Shown: positions 9,899 to 18,688, numbered from the stretch's first letter. The stretch is 64,000 nt of DNA from Streptomyces sp. NBC_00582 (GCF_036345155.1 NZ_CP107772.1:9548001-9612000); one strand, 5' to 3'. A program made the numbers and translations. The notes: generated by a model not told the origin, from the sequence alone.

Positions 9899-11698
9899 CT
9901 AGAAGGTCAGGTTCCAGGCGTCGATCTTGCCCGTGTCGGAGGCGGCGTTGTCGTTGACGCGCAGCTTCCAGGTGCCGTTCGCGACCTCCGAGGAGGCGTT
10001 CAGGGTGTAGGTCTGGGCGATGTTGTCGGCGCTGCCGCCGGTGTGGTTGTGCAGCGTGTAGACGGTGCCGTCCGGCGCCACCAGGTCGACCTTCAGGTCA
10101 CCGATGTAGGTGTGCTTGATGTCCACACCCACCTTGAGGGTGGCCGGGGCGTTGCCGGTCACACCGGTGACGGCGATCGGGCTCTCCACGGTCGCGTTGT
10201 CGTTGACGGCGAAGTCCGTGAGGTTCTCGAAGTACGCGCCGGGCGGCGGGGTGGTGCCGACGGCCTTGAGGGCGTCGACCTGGCCTTCGCCGAAGAACGA
10301 GTTGTTGGCCGTCGTGCCCGTGCAGCGGCTGTCCGAGGGGCAGGCGATGTCGTTGGCCTGGGCGGCCAGCTTGGCGCTGATCTGCTCCGGGGTGATGCCC
10401 GGGTTGGCGCTGGCGATGAGTGCCGCCACGCCTACCACGTGCGGGGTGGCCATCGAGGTGCCGCTCTTGCTGCCGTAGCCGCCGCCGGGGACCGTGGAGT
10501 ACACGCTGCTGCCCGGCGCCGCGACGTCGATGACGCCCTGCCCGTAGTTGGAGAACGAGGCCTTGGTGACGCCCGTGCCGTTGGCCGCGACCGTGACCAC
10601 GCCCGGCAGCTCGGTCGGGATGTCGAGGCAGGCGTTGGTGATGGTGCGGGTGACCGGCGTCGAGTCGTTCGGGCTCGCGGAGTCGGTCGTCTTGTGGGCG
10701 AGGTCGTAGTTCTCGTTGCCCGCGGCGGCGATCTGGAGGGAACCCTTGCCCTCGGCGTACTCCTGGGCGCGCTTGACGCCCTCGATGATGGCGGCCTGGT
10801 CGATGTTGTCCGGGCAGTTGAACTGCCACGGGTCCGTGTAATAGCTGTTGTTGGTGACCTTGAAGCCGTGGTCACCGGCCCAGACGAAGCCGCAGATGGT
10901 GTTCTCGGCGAAGAAGAACGAGTTGCCCGGCTCGGCGACCCGGACCGCGGCGATCTTCACCCCGGGGGCCACGCCCACGACGCCCTTGCCGTTCTTGGCC
11001 GCGGCGATGGTGCCCGCCACGTGGGTGCCGTGCGTGTCGACGTCCCGCCATGCGCCGGCACGCGTGTCGGGCTTGCCGTAGGCGCAGGAGACCGAGTCGG
11101 CCGCGTCGAAGTTGGGCGCCAGGTCCTGGTGCTGGTCGTCCACACCGGTGTCCAGGATGCCGACCGTGACGGACGCGGAGCCCGGGTTCACGGCCCAGGC
11201 CTGGTCGGCCTTGATCTGGCTCATGTCGGCCCGGACCGGCTCTCCGGCCGGGGTCGAGGCCTGGGCCGGATTGGCCGGGAGCGGCGGGTTGTAGGCATCG
11301 GCCGGGACGTCCGAGGTGCGTGTGGCGCCGACCTGCTGCACGCCCGCGACGCCGCGCATGGTGGCGGCGAATCCGCTGGACGCCGAGTGGGCGACGATCA
11401 CGCCGATGGCGTCGTAGTTCGAGAAGACGGTGCCGCCGTTGGCCGTGATCGCGGAGCGGACCGCCGCATTGTCACCGGGGGCGGTGATCACGAGGTAGGC
11501 ACGTGTGCCGGCCACCCAGGCCGCACTCTGGGAAGCCGGCACGGCGGCCGGGGCGTGGGCCTTGGCGGCCGGTGCGGTGGAGGAGACGACGGGGAGCGTG
11601 CCCGCGAGGGCGCCCGGGGTGCCGAACGCGAGGGCGGCGCCGAGCGTGGCCGCCAGCACCAGCGTGCGTCTGGGGCGGCTGGATATGTGGGGTATCAA
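9899..11698 (-). CDS. Secreted subtilisin-like serine protease (S8) with C-terminal P domain
   Basis: 599 residues from TTG 11698, chosen because GGAGG lies directly upstream and a clean signal peptide follows (basic RPRR, then a hydrophobic stretch and an Ala-rich cleavage region near residue 33). A propeptide of the inhibitor I9 type covers about residues 60-130. The S8 triad is visible: Asp183 in ILDTGVD, His223 in DTHGTHVAGT and Ser415 in SGTSMATPH, with oxyanion Asn328 in AAAGNEN. The last ~95 residues (DNATVESPIAVTG...KIDAWNLTF) look like a proprotein-convertase P domain that stabilises the enzyme. Probably an extracellular protease for nutrient breakdown. Confidence 0.92.
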   Translation of the reverse strand: MIPHISSRPRRTLVLAATLGAALAFGTPGALAGTLPVVSSTAPAAKAHAPAAVPASQSAAWVAGTRAYLVITAPGDNAAVRSAITANGGTVFSNYDAIGVIVAHSASSGFAATMRGVAGVQQVGATRTSDVPADAYNPPLPANPAQASTPAGEPVRADMSQIKADQAWAVNPGSASVTVGILDTGVDDQHQDLAPNFDAADSVSCAYGKPDTRAGAWRDVDTHGTHVAGTIAAAKNGKGVVGVAPGVKIAAVRVAEPGNSFFFAENTICGFVWAGDHGFKVTNNSYYTDPWQFNCPDNIDQAAIIEGVKRAQEYAEGKGSLQIAAAGNENYDLAHKTTDSASPNDSTPVTRTITNACLDIPTELPGVVTVAANGTGVTKASFSNYGQGVIDVAAPGSSVYSTVPGGGYGSKSGTSMATPHVVGVAALIASANPGITPEQISAKLAAQANDIACPSDSRCTGTTANNSFFGEGQVDALKAVGTTPPPGAYFENLTDFAVNDNATVESPIAVTGVTGNAPATLKVGVDIKHTYIGDLKVDLVAPDGTVYTLHNHTGGSADNIAQTYTLNASSEVANGTWKLRVNDNAASDTGKIDAWNLTF

Positions 11699-12426
11699 TG
11701 CGTCCTCCGGAGACGGCCCGGCCGTGCTGATGGCAGCGGCCGGGCCGTACGAAACGAGTGGTGGATGCAAGATGTCAGGTGCATGCTCTACTGCGGAAGT
11801 ACCTTTCCGCGCAGGGCCGTTGCAGAGGCATGACTGAAAAGAGACCTACTGGCGGGCATCGAGGTTCGTGATCCGCCGGGAGCTCGGGGACGCCCACCGC
11901 GCCGCAGCCTCAGGTTCGGTGTCCGGTGACTCGTGTATCCCGGGGTCCACCGCCCGGGGCGGTCTCGCGGAACGCCTCCAGGTCGGCCGTTGCAGGGCTG
12001 ACCTCCACGACCGAAGGATGCCGCGCTCCGTACGGGGTCGACGCAGGCGAGGGACACCCGGTCCGTGAACGGCACCCAGCCGTGCCGCGCTTGGACGAGC
12101 ATCAGTCCTGTGTTCCGCGCTGTGCTCTACGGGGCCTGCCGCGGTCCGGCCCCCTCGGGACCGTGCGGCCGAAGCGGTCGCCCACGCCTCGTGAGGGCTG
12201 GCCGGGGATGGGGCGCAGCCCCCGCCGGCTCGAGAAGCGCGGCTCCGAAGGGCCATCGTCCGGAGACCGTGCGGATCCGGCCGGTTCGGCTCGTGAGCCG
12301 CAAGAGGGGGCCCCTGGGCTTGCGCATGGAAACCGATCGGTTTACGGTGGTGGAAACCGATCGGTTTTCGACGCGCCGTCCCGCCTCGGATTCACCCGTC
12401 CGCACTTCACCTGGAGGAACTGAGAC
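11699..12426. other. Long intergenic region upstream of the hydrolase operon
   Basis: About 730 bases. Several open frames exist on both strands, but none has a ribosome binding site with recognisable protein sequence. The 5' part holds the promoter of the protease. The 3' part holds two copies of a 14-bp palindromic operator. The middle may be old coding sequence that has decayed. Confidence 0.45.
12330..12367. promoter_or_regulatory. Tandem TetR-type operators
   Basis: Two perfect copies of AAACCGATCGGTTT lie at 12330-12343 and 12354-12367, 24 bases apart (about two helical turns). They lie about 60-97 bases before the hydrolase ATG. The same palindrome recurs at 16065-16078, with a degenerate copy at 16088-16101 and another before the TetR gene at 18675-18688, which points to that TetR protein as the likely repressor. 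Confidence 0.75.
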
Positions 12427-13302
12427 ATGCCCGAGCAGCAGCCACGTCCCACGATGCACATTCCGGGGACCACCAGCCACACCATCGCCCCGCGCGCGGG
12501 ACACGGCGGCGAGGGAACGCTGCGCTACCTCAAGGCGGGCACCGGCGCCCCCCTGGTCCTGCTGCACACTCTGCGCACGCAGGCCGAGCACTTCCGCTCG
12601 CTCATTCCGCTGATCGCGGAGCGGTACACCGTGTACGCCCTCGATCTGCCGGGGATGGGCTATTCCGAGATCGTGCCCGGGGCGTCGTACGAAGAGTCGG
12701 CGCTGCGTACGGGCGTCGAGCGACTCCTCACCGAACTCGACCTGCGCGACGTGACGTTGGTGGGGGAATCCCTGGGTGGAGTGCTCGCCCTGACCACCGC
12801 GGCCGATCTGCCGGAGCGGGTACGGCGCGTCGTCTCGGTGAACCCGTACGACTACCGCGACGGCATCGCCCGGTCCAGCCTCATCGCCCGCGTGGTGATC
12901 AGCGGGATCATCGCTCCGGGGGTGGGCAAGTTGATCGCCGAGCAGGAACCCAAGCCCGTCCTGCGCAGGATCCTGCAGGGCGGCGTCGGCGACAAGGCCG
13001 CTTTCCGGGAGGACTACCTGGACGAGCTTCTCCAGTCCGGCAGGCGTCCCGGCTTCCCGACCGTCGCCCGCGCCCTGTACCGGAACATGCCCAGCCTCAT
13101 CGCGGCCCGCTCGCGCTACCCCGAGGTCAAGGCTCCCGTCCACCTCATCTACGGCGAGAACGACTGGTCCCGCCCATCGGACCGGGAGGCCAACAAGAGG
13201 TTGCTTCCCGCCGCCGACTTCACGCAGGTACCGGGAGCGGACCACTTCATCGCTCTGGAGAGGCCGGAGGTGGTGGCCGACCTGCTGAACGCGGTGGCAT
13301 GA
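12427..13302 (+). CDS. Alpha/beta hydrolase
   Basis: 291 residues; ATG preceded by a strong GGAGGAACTG site. The alpha/beta hydrolase fold is shown by PLVLLHTLRTQAEHF (oxyanion loop), the nucleophile elbow VGESLGG with Ser115, the acid region YGENDWSRP and the C-terminal GADHFIALERP with the catalytic His. The sequence would fit an esterase, lactonase or epoxide-hydrolase-like enzyme; the substrate cannot be read from sequence. It is the first gene of a probable two-gene operon with the NmrA-like gene 93 bases downstream, under the tandem operators. Its control by a TetR-type palindrome suggests induction by a small, possibly toxic, molecule. Confidence 0.85.
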   Translation: MPEQQPRPTMHIPGTTSHTIAPRAGHGGEGTLRYLKAGTGAPLVLLHTLRTQAEHFRSLIPLIAERYTVYALDLPGMGYSEIVPGASYEESALRTGVERLLTELDLRDVTLVGESLGGVLALTTAADLPERVRRVVSVNPYDYRDGIARSSLIARVVISGIIAPGVGKLIAEQEPKPVLRRILQGGVGDKAAFREDYLDELLQSGRRPGFPTVARALYRNMPSLIAARSRYPEVKAPVHLIYGENDWSRPSDREANKRLLPAADFTQVPGADHFIALERPEVVADLLNAVA

Positions 13303-13395
13303 CGCGAGAAAGCTGAATGCCGCCGACAACAACGCTGCCCTGGCCATCCACCGCCGCGGCCTGCGATACCCGAACAACCCAGGAGTCAAGAAACC

Positions 13396-14493
13396 ATGTC
13401 TTCTCACGCCACCTCCACCATCTTCGTCATTGGCGGCACAGGGGCCCAAGGAATCCCGATCGTGCGCGCTCTGGTCGCCGACAAGAAGTACTCCGTCAAG
13501 GTCCTGACCCGGGACGCCAACTCCCCCCGAGCGCAGGCGCTCGTCGCGCTGGGAAATGTCTCCGTCCTCGAAGGGACGTTCGCCGACGAGGAGGTACTGC
13601 GCGAGGGATTTCGCGGCTGCGACGGGGCGTTCATCAACATCGACGGGTTCAACACCGGTGAGAAGGCGGAGACGTACTGGGCCATCCGCACGTACGAGAT
13701 CGCGATCGAGGAAGGAATCAAGTTCTTCGTCTACGGCAATCTCGACTACGCCCTCAAGAAGTCGGGCTACGACTCCAGGTTCCGCACCGGCCACTATGAC
13801 GGCAAGGGCCGCATGGCCGAATGGGTGCTGTTCCAGAACGAGAAGAACAGGGACCGGATGGGAGCCGCGGTCTTCACGTCGGGCCCCTACATCGAGATGG
13901 TGATCTCGCCGCTCACGCCCATGACACCCTCCGTCGAGGACGGCGTCGTCACCTGGCGCGTCCCGCTCGGCGAGGGGGCCGTCCCGCACGTCGCCCTGGA
14001 AGACTGCGGCTTCTACGTCCGCTGGCTCTTCGACAACCCGGAACGGGCCAACGGCATGGACCTCGAAGTCGCCATCGAGCACATGACCTACGCCGACATG
14101 GCAGCGGCCTTCGAAAAGGTCACCGGGCACCCGGCGCAGTACATCGACACCGACCTGGACGAGTACTGGAACAGTCCGGACCTGACAGGGATCGCCGATG
14201 ACCCTGCCGGATACAACGCCGATCCCCACGACAAGAGCACCATGAGTTTCCGCGACAACTTCACCGGCTTCTGGAATGTGTGGAAGCACGGGATCATCAC
14301 CAGGGACTACGCCCTGCTCGACGAGATCCACCCCAACAGGATCAGGAGCGCCGAGGAGTGGTTCCGCCGGGAGGACGAGCTGGGCCGGGAGTCCGGCAAG
14401 GGAAGCCTGTGGGAGAGGGTCCAGCCGGAAAACTGGACCATGGACTCCGCGGTCCTCAAGAGCAGCGCCGACTTCAGGACGGGCAAGCTTTGA
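13396..14493 (+). CDS. NmrA-family NAD(P)-binding protein
   Basis: 365 residues. The N-terminal Rossmann motif IFVIGGTGAQGIPIVRAL (GxxGxxG) and the following LTRDANSPRAQAL are typical of NmrA/HSCARG atypical short-chain dehydrogenases that bind NADP and often act as redox sensors or quinone/flavin reductases. No clear catalytic YxxxK motif is present (KKSGYDSRFRTGHYDGKGRM is the nearest), so it may be regulatory rather than catalytic. The C-terminal ~100 residues are longer than in most members. It follows the hydrolase in the same direction with AGGAG upstream (13381-13385), and should share its promoter. Confidence 0.82.
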   Translation: MSSHATSTIFVIGGTGAQGIPIVRALVADKKYSVKVLTRDANSPRAQALVALGNVSVLEGTFADEEVLREGFRGCDGAFINIDGFNTGEKAETYWAIRTYEIAIEEGIKFFVYGNLDYALKKSGYDSRFRTGHYDGKGRMAEWVLFQNEKNRDRMGAAVFTSGPYIEMVISPLTPMTPSVEDGVVTWRVPLGEGAVPHVALEDCGFYVRWLFDNPERANGMDLEVAIEHMTYADMAAAFEKVTGHPAQYIDTDLDEYWNSPDLTGIADDPAGYNADPHDKSTMSFRDNFTGFWNVWKHGIITRDYALLDEIHPNRIRSAEEWFRREDELGRESGKGSLWERVQPENWTMDSAVLKSSADFRTGKL

Positions 14494-15161
14494 CGTGCTC
14501 CCTGGCCCAAAGCCCGATGATCTTCATGCGAGGGGCTGTGATCACGGCGTCGGAGCCGTCATGGACAGCGCCGTACGAAGCTCCGGGGCGGGATGGCGGG
14601 CGGGTTCGTCAGCGCGGACGACCGCGAGGAAGGCGTGAGCGAGCAGGGCCAGGGCCTTGGCGCCGGCCCCTGCCGACAGCTTCTGCCGGGCCCGCTTCGG
14701 CACCTTGACGGCCAGGGCATCCGCGCGGAACTTCCCGGCATCGGCCGTGACTTCATGGGAGCAGGCGACGGCGAGCACATGGCCGACGCCGCGCCCTTCC
14801 GGCGCCGCCCGCAGTTCCGGGTTGCCGCCGTAGACCGGCCGGCGGCCCGGCGGCGGGCCGGGTCGCACGTCCACGAGCGCGGGATGTACACACCAAGTCC
14901 CGCACCCGGCGCCGGGGTTCAACCCGCGCGAACCGGCCCGCTGTCCGGCCCGTCACGACCTCGAACGCCTCCTGCCGGCGGACAGCGTCTACGCTTTGAC
15001 CCGCGGCTTCCGCATGTCTTCAGTCTTCGCACACCGATGATCACCGGCGGCCGCACCCGTCTTCACCACCCCCTCGGTCACGACGTGCGAAGACGGGGCC
15101 GCATCCGGTGCCCCGCTCGGGCATGCAGCGTCCGCCCGCCGACTCGTTACCAGGAGGACAC
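14494..15161. other. Intergenic region with IS701 remnant
   Basis: The only recognisable content is the transposase relic at 14559-14891. From 14900 to 15150 no gene is convincing; CAGGAGGACA at 15151-15160 is the ribosome binding site of the PemK-like gene. Confidence 0.5.
14559..14891 (-). pseudogene. Internally deleted, frameshifted IS701-family transposase
   Basis: Minus-strand translation gives VYGGNPELRAAPEGRGVGHV, then LAVACSHEV and FRADALAVKVPKRA, and ends ALALLAHAFLAVVRADE. These are conserved blocks of IS701-type DDE transposases, but the sequence jumps from SAGAGAK straight to the C-terminal block, so a central segment is deleted. Upstream, IPRSWTCDPARRRAAG is in another frame, indicating a further frameshift or deletion. 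The enzyme cannot be active. Confidence 0.75.
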
Positions 15162-15668
15162 ATGCGACGCGGCGAAATCTGGTGGGTCGACTTCGACGAG
15201 CGACGCCCGGTCGTGCTGCTGTCGGACGACGAGTCATCCGGGTTCCAGGTCATGCAGGTCGTTGCGCCGGCGGGCGTCGACATCAGCGGCCTGGGCGTTG
15301 AAGTGGCGATAGGCGCCGGGGAAGGGCTGCCTTTCGAAGGCGTGCTGCGGTTCGCGTTCCCGCGTCCAGGCTTTACTCCTTGCACCTGGCTGACCACTGT
15401 CGCCCGGGACGACCTGATCGAGCGAGCGGGCGTGTTGTCCTCCGCGAAGCTCAGCGAGGTCGGAGCCGCCCTCCATACCGCTGGAGAGAGGAGGGAGTGG
15501 ACCCCGATGACGGCTGCGAGGCTCCGCGAGATCAAAGATGCCCGCCGTCTCGGAGGACTCGACCAGCGGACGCCTCTGCTGCCCAGTCCGATCTCGTCGA
15601 CGACCGACGGCGGCCCCCCTTCCACCGCCCTCCAGCAACAAGATCACGATCTAGGGCCGGGGCACTAG
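15162..15668 (+). CDS. PemK/MazF-like protein, solitary
   Basis: 168 residues from ATG 15162, with GGAGG 4 bases before it. The N-terminus MRRGEIWWVDFDERRPVVLL is the signature of PemK/MazF endoribonuclease toxins, with the Arg of the RRP region and the later TWLTTVARDDLIERAGVLSS corresponding to the core SH3-like barrel. MazF-type toxins cut mRNA at short motifs. No antitoxin gene is found on either side; the protein also has a C-terminal extension of about 60 residues with AARLREIKDARRLGG, which might act as a built-in regulatory region. It is flanked by IS701 and LacI relics. Whether it is toxic is unknown. Confidence 0.65.
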   Translation: MRRGEIWWVDFDERRPVVLLSDDESSGFQVMQVVAPAGVDISGLGVEVAIGAGEGLPFEGVLRFAFPRPGFTPCTWLTTVARDDLIERAGVLSSAKLSEVGAALHTAGERREWTPMTAARLREIKDARRLGGLDQRTPLLPSPISSTTDGGPPSTALQQQDHDLGPGH

Positions 15669-15689
15669 GTGTGCTGACCGGACAGGTTG

Positions 15690-16025
15690 GTGACACGGCT
15701 GGCTGGGGGGTGGCCGCCGAGAGGATGCCGGCGGTGAGATTGCGGGCCGCGGTGGTGAGGTCCATGCCGATGGTGGTGAGGGCCGGTACGGCGAGCGAGC
15801 TCACGGGGAGGTCGTCGACGCGGATGAGCGCCAGGTCGTCCGGGACGCCGATGTGCTGCGTGCGGCAGCTCGCCAGGACGGCGAGAGCGATGAGGTCGTT
15901 GAACGCGGCGACCGCCGGACCGGGGTGGCGGCCTGTGCCCACTCCGCGACGGCGTCCCGGGCGCTGGTCCGCGAGTAGCGCATGCTGACCACGTGCGCCG
16001 CCGGCAGCCCCGGATCGCGGCAGGC
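15690..16025 (-). pseudogene. LacI-family regulator, C-terminal relic
   Basis: The minus strand encodes CRDPGLPAAHVVSMRYSRTS and ARDAVAEWAQ in one frame and, after a frameshift near 15915, AVAAFNDLIALAVLASC, HIGVPDDLALIRVDDLP and MDLTTAARNLTAGIL. This is the C-terminal ligand-binding half of a LacI/GalR regulator. The DNA-binding N-terminus is absent, cut off at about 16030, directly next to the operator for the following operon. Confidence 0.7.
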
Positions 16026-16064
16026 CCGGGTGGCTCCTTCCGGGCGGCGCGGACTTGCACGGGG

Positions 16065-16101
16065 AAACCGATCGGTTTACGGTGGTGAAACTGACCGGTT
16101 T
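16065..16101. promoter_or_regulatory. TetR-type operator pair
   Basis: A perfect AAACCGATCGGTTT at 16065-16078 is followed, 23 bases on, by a degenerate copy AAACTGACCGGTTT at 16088-16101. The surrounding sequence, including the GGTGGTG between the copies, closely resembles the pair at 12330-12367, so the two promoters probably share ancestry as well as a repressor. Confidence 0.72.
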
Positions 16102-16150
16102 CTCGTCGCGCACGTGGGCGAGTTCCGGGCCCGAGTGACGAGGAGCATGG

Positions 16151-17281
16151 ATGACTGCCGCGCGCGATGGCGAGGGGCACACGCCGCCTCCGCCTCCCAG
16201 GCTTCCGGCGAAGCTGGCCGCCCACCCGTCCGTGCGGGCCGTACTCGCCCGGCGCGCGGCCGGTGACACGGCGCGCCCGCCGGCGGTGATCGACGCGGCC
16301 TGGCTGCGCGAGCTGTGTCTGGCGGCCGGTGCGGACGACATGGCCGCGGTGAGCCTGGACCACCCCGACCTGGCTGGCGAACGCGAGTACGCCCAGTCCG
16401 CGCTGCCCGGCACTCGGAGCCTGATCGCGATGGCGGTCCGGCTGAACCGCGACAACTGCCGCTCCCCGGCCCGCAGCGTGGCCAACCAGGAGTACCACCA
16501 GACCGACGAACAGGCCAACCACGCCGCACGCGGCGTCACCCAGGCGCTCCAGGACGCCGGGTACCGCGCACTCAATCCGTCCGTCGGCTTCCCCCAGGAG
16601 ATGGACCGCTACTCCCGTGACCGGATCTGGGTCGTCGCTCACAAGACGGTCGCGGTGGCCGCCGGGCTCGGCGTGATGGGTCTGCATCGCAACGTCATCC
16701 ACCCGAAGTTCGGCAGCTTCATGCTGCTGGTCACCGTTCTGGTGGACGCGGAGGTGAGCGAGTACGGACAGCCGCTGGACTACAACCCCTGTATCGACTG
16801 CAAGTTGTGCGTCGCGGCCTGCCCGGTCGGCGCCATCGCCAAGGACGGCGCGTTCGACGGACTGGCCTGCGCCACCCACAACTACCGCGAGTTCATGAGC
16901 GGGTTCACCGACTGGGTGCAGACGGTGGCCGACAGCGAGGACGCCGCGGACTACCGCTCCCGGGTCACCGACTCCGAGAGCGCCTCCATGTGGCAGAGCC
17001 TGGCCTCGCCCCCCGGCTACAAGTCCGGCTACTGCCTCGCCGTCTGCCCGGCCGGCGAGGACGTCCTGGGCCCGTACCTGGACGACCGCAAGTCGTTCAT
17101 GGACACCGTGCTGCGGCCGCTGCGGGACAAGAGGGAAACGCTCTACGTCCTGCCGGGCTCCCAGGCGCAGGAGTACGCCCGGCGCCGTTTCCCCCACAAG
17201 CCGATCAAGGAAGTCACCGGCGGCTGGCAGCCCCCGGCGAAGCGTTCCGCGTCCCCCGAACGAGAGACACCTACGTCATGA
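16151..17281 (+). CDS. 4Fe-4S reductase, QueG-like
   Basis: 376 residues; AGGAG lies at 16141-16145. The C-terminal half carries a ferredoxin-type motif CIDCKLCVAACPVGAI (Cx2Cx2Cx3CP) and a second Cys pair in YCLAVCPAG, so two 4Fe-4S clusters are likely. This domain plan resembles epoxyqueuosine reductase (QueG) and reductive dehalogenases, where clusters feed electrons to cobalamin. The N-terminal region (ELCLAAGADDMAAVSLDHPD, VRLNRDNCRSPARS) is only loosely QueG-like, so a role in queuosine synthesis is doubtful. It overlaps the next gene by ATGA, giving a tightly coupled operon under the TetR-type operator, which hints at a detoxifying or redox function. Confidence 0.75.
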   Translation: MTAARDGEGHTPPPPPRLPAKLAAHPSVRAVLARRAAGDTARPPAVIDAAWLRELCLAAGADDMAAVSLDHPDLAGEREYAQSALPGTRSLIAMAVRLNRDNCRSPARSVANQEYHQTDEQANHAARGVTQALQDAGYRALNPSVGFPQEMDRYSRDRIWVVAHKTVAVAAGLGVMGLHRNVIHPKFGSFMLLVTVLVDAEVSEYGQPLDYNPCIDCKLCVAACPVGAIAKDGAFDGLACATHNYREFMSGFTDWVQTVADSEDAADYRSRVTDSESASMWQSLASPPGYKSGYCLAVCPAGEDVLGPYLDDRKSFMDTVLRPLRDKRETLYVLPGSQAQEYARRRFPHKPIKEVTGGWQPPAKRSASPERETPTS

Positions 17282-18564
17282 GTGGCATGTCCCCCTTCCG
17301 TGTCCTGCGCGCCAAACCTCTGTGGATCGCCAACGGCGTCATCACGGGCGTACTCGCGCTGCTGTTCGCCGTGTTCTACGTCGGCGCCAACATCGATCCG
17401 GTCGATCACATGACCAAGCTGCCCGTCGGCCTGGTCAACGCGGACAAGGGAGCGGGCCAGGTCAACCTCGGGGCTCAGATCACCGAGTCGATCAGGAAGT
17501 CCACCGCGAACGGGGGCAAGATCGACTGGAAGGTGATGGACGAGAGGGAGCTGAAGGAGGAACTCGGCGAGGGCAAGCTGTTCGGCGCGCTCGTCGTCCC
17601 CGCCGACTTCACCTCCTCCGTCACCGCACTGACGAGCACCACGACCACCGGCGCACCGGCCCGCCCGACGCTGACGGTCCTCACCAACCAGTCGGCCGGC
17701 AGCATCGGATCCGGCCTGGCCCGCACGGCGACGACCCGGGCGGCCGAGAGCGCCTCGCTCCAGGTGGGCAAGGAGCTGACCGCGCGGAGCGGCGCCCAGC
17801 AGGCGAAACTCCCTGCCGCGGCACGTGTGCTGCTCGCCGACCCGGCCGCCGTCACGGTGAAGGACGGCCACCCCCTCGACTCGCACAGCGGCCTGGGCCT
17901 GACGGCGTTCTACTACGCGCTCACCCTCGTGGTCGTCGGCATGCTCTCCGCCAACGTCATCAGCGGCCAGGTCGACCACGCCCTCGGCTACACCCACAAC
18001 GACATGGGTCCCCGGCGCCTGCACCGTCCCCTGATCCGGGCGACCCGGGTGCAGACCCTCGCCATCAGCACCACCCTCATGGCCGGACTGTCGCTGCTGA
18101 TGGGCACCCTGGTCATGGCGGGTGCGGTCGGCCTCATGGGCATGGACGCTTCCCATCTGCCGCTGCTGTGGCTGTACTCGGTGTGCGCCATCGCGGTCGC
18201 CGGGATCGGCGCGCTCACCCTCCTCGCGGTCTTCGGCACGCCCGGCATGCTCGTGGTCACGCTGGTCTTCATTGGAATGGCGGTGCCGACGGCAGGCGCC
18301 ACCACCCCCATCGAGGCGCTGCCCGGCTTCTACCGCTTCCTCGCGGAGTTCGAGCCGCTGCGGCAGATCACCGGCGGAATCCGCTCGATCCTCTACTACG
18401 ACGCCCAGGGCGACGCAGGGCTGACCCGGGGCTGGGTCATGATGGCGGCCGCTCTCGCGGCGGCGGCGCTGTTCGGCTTCGGCGTGCTGGGGTGGTACGA
18501 CCGCAAGGGTCTGCACCGCATCCCGGTGGAGACGACGTCAGAGAAGACGGCGGTCCCGGCCTAG
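17278..18564 (+). CDS. YhgE/Pip-type (DUF3533-like) membrane protein
   Basis: 428 residues. One N-terminal transmembrane helix (about 18-38), a large extracytoplasmic domain of ~180 residues (KLPVGLVNADKGAGQVNLG...) and then five or so C-terminal helices (AFYYALTLVVVGMLSANVI, LMAGLSLLMGTLVMAGAV, LLWLYSVCAIAVAGIGAL, GMLVVTLVFIGMAVPTAG, MMAAALAAAALFGFGVLGW). This is the ABC-2-like topology of the YhgE/Pip and DUF3533 family, linked to export or secretion. No ATPase gene is nearby. It is translationally coupled to the upstream reductase and is followed by a terminator. Confidence 0.82.
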   Translation: MSGMSPFRVLRAKPLWIANGVITGVLALLFAVFYVGANIDPVDHMTKLPVGLVNADKGAGQVNLGAQITESIRKSTANGGKIDWKVMDERELKEELGEGKLFGALVVPADFTSSVTALTSTTTTGAPARPTLTVLTNQSAGSIGSGLARTATTRAAESASLQVGKELTARSGAQQAKLPAAARVLLADPAAVTVKDGHPLDSHSGLGLTAFYYALTLVVVGMLSANVISGQVDHALGYTHNDMGPRRLHRPLIRATRVQTLAISTTLMAGLSLLMGTLVMAGAVGLMGMDASHLPLLWLYSVCAIAVAGIGALTLLAVFGTPGMLVVTLVFIGMAVPTAGATTPIEALPGFYRFLAEFEPLRQITGGIRSILYYDAQGDAGLTRGWVMMAAALAAAALFGFGVLGWYDRKGLHRIPVETTSEKTAVPA

Positions 18565-18616
18565 CGGAAGCCACTCCCGCATCCCCCAGGACGGGGCCAT
18601 CACTTGGAGTGGCCAG

Positions 18617-18655
18617 GGCTCGGCGACGGCCATTCCCCCGGGCCGTCGCCGAGCC
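18617..18655 (+). terminator. Rho-independent-like hairpin after the membrane protein
   Basis: A perfect 15-bp stem, GGCTCGGCGACGGCC paired with GGCCGTCGCCGAGCC, encloses a 9-base loop 53 bases after the stop codon. As is usual in Streptomyces, no clear U-tract follows. Confidence 0.75.
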
Positions 18656-18674
18656 GCCCCCTGTCCGCAACGCG

Positions 18675-18688
18675 GAAACCGATCGGTG
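18675..18688. promoter_or_regulatory. Degenerate operator before the TetR gene
   Basis: AAACCGATCGGTGT differs from the 14-bp palindrome of the two nearby operons at one base. It ends 34 bases before the GTG start, so it could let the regulator repress itself. Confidence 0.65.

Noticed and set aside
9386..11833. 815-codon plus-strand open frame
   Set aside because: Shadow of the S8 protease; the opposite strand has a signal peptide and full catalytic triad.
9295..15000. Composite transposon bounded by IS relics
   Set aside because: The IS5-like and IS701 fragments belong to different families and have no matching ends.
16151..17281. True reductive dehalogenase or queuosine gene
   Set aside because: No TAT signal, no clear cobalamin-binding N-terminus and no que genes nearby; only the ferredoxin part is firm.
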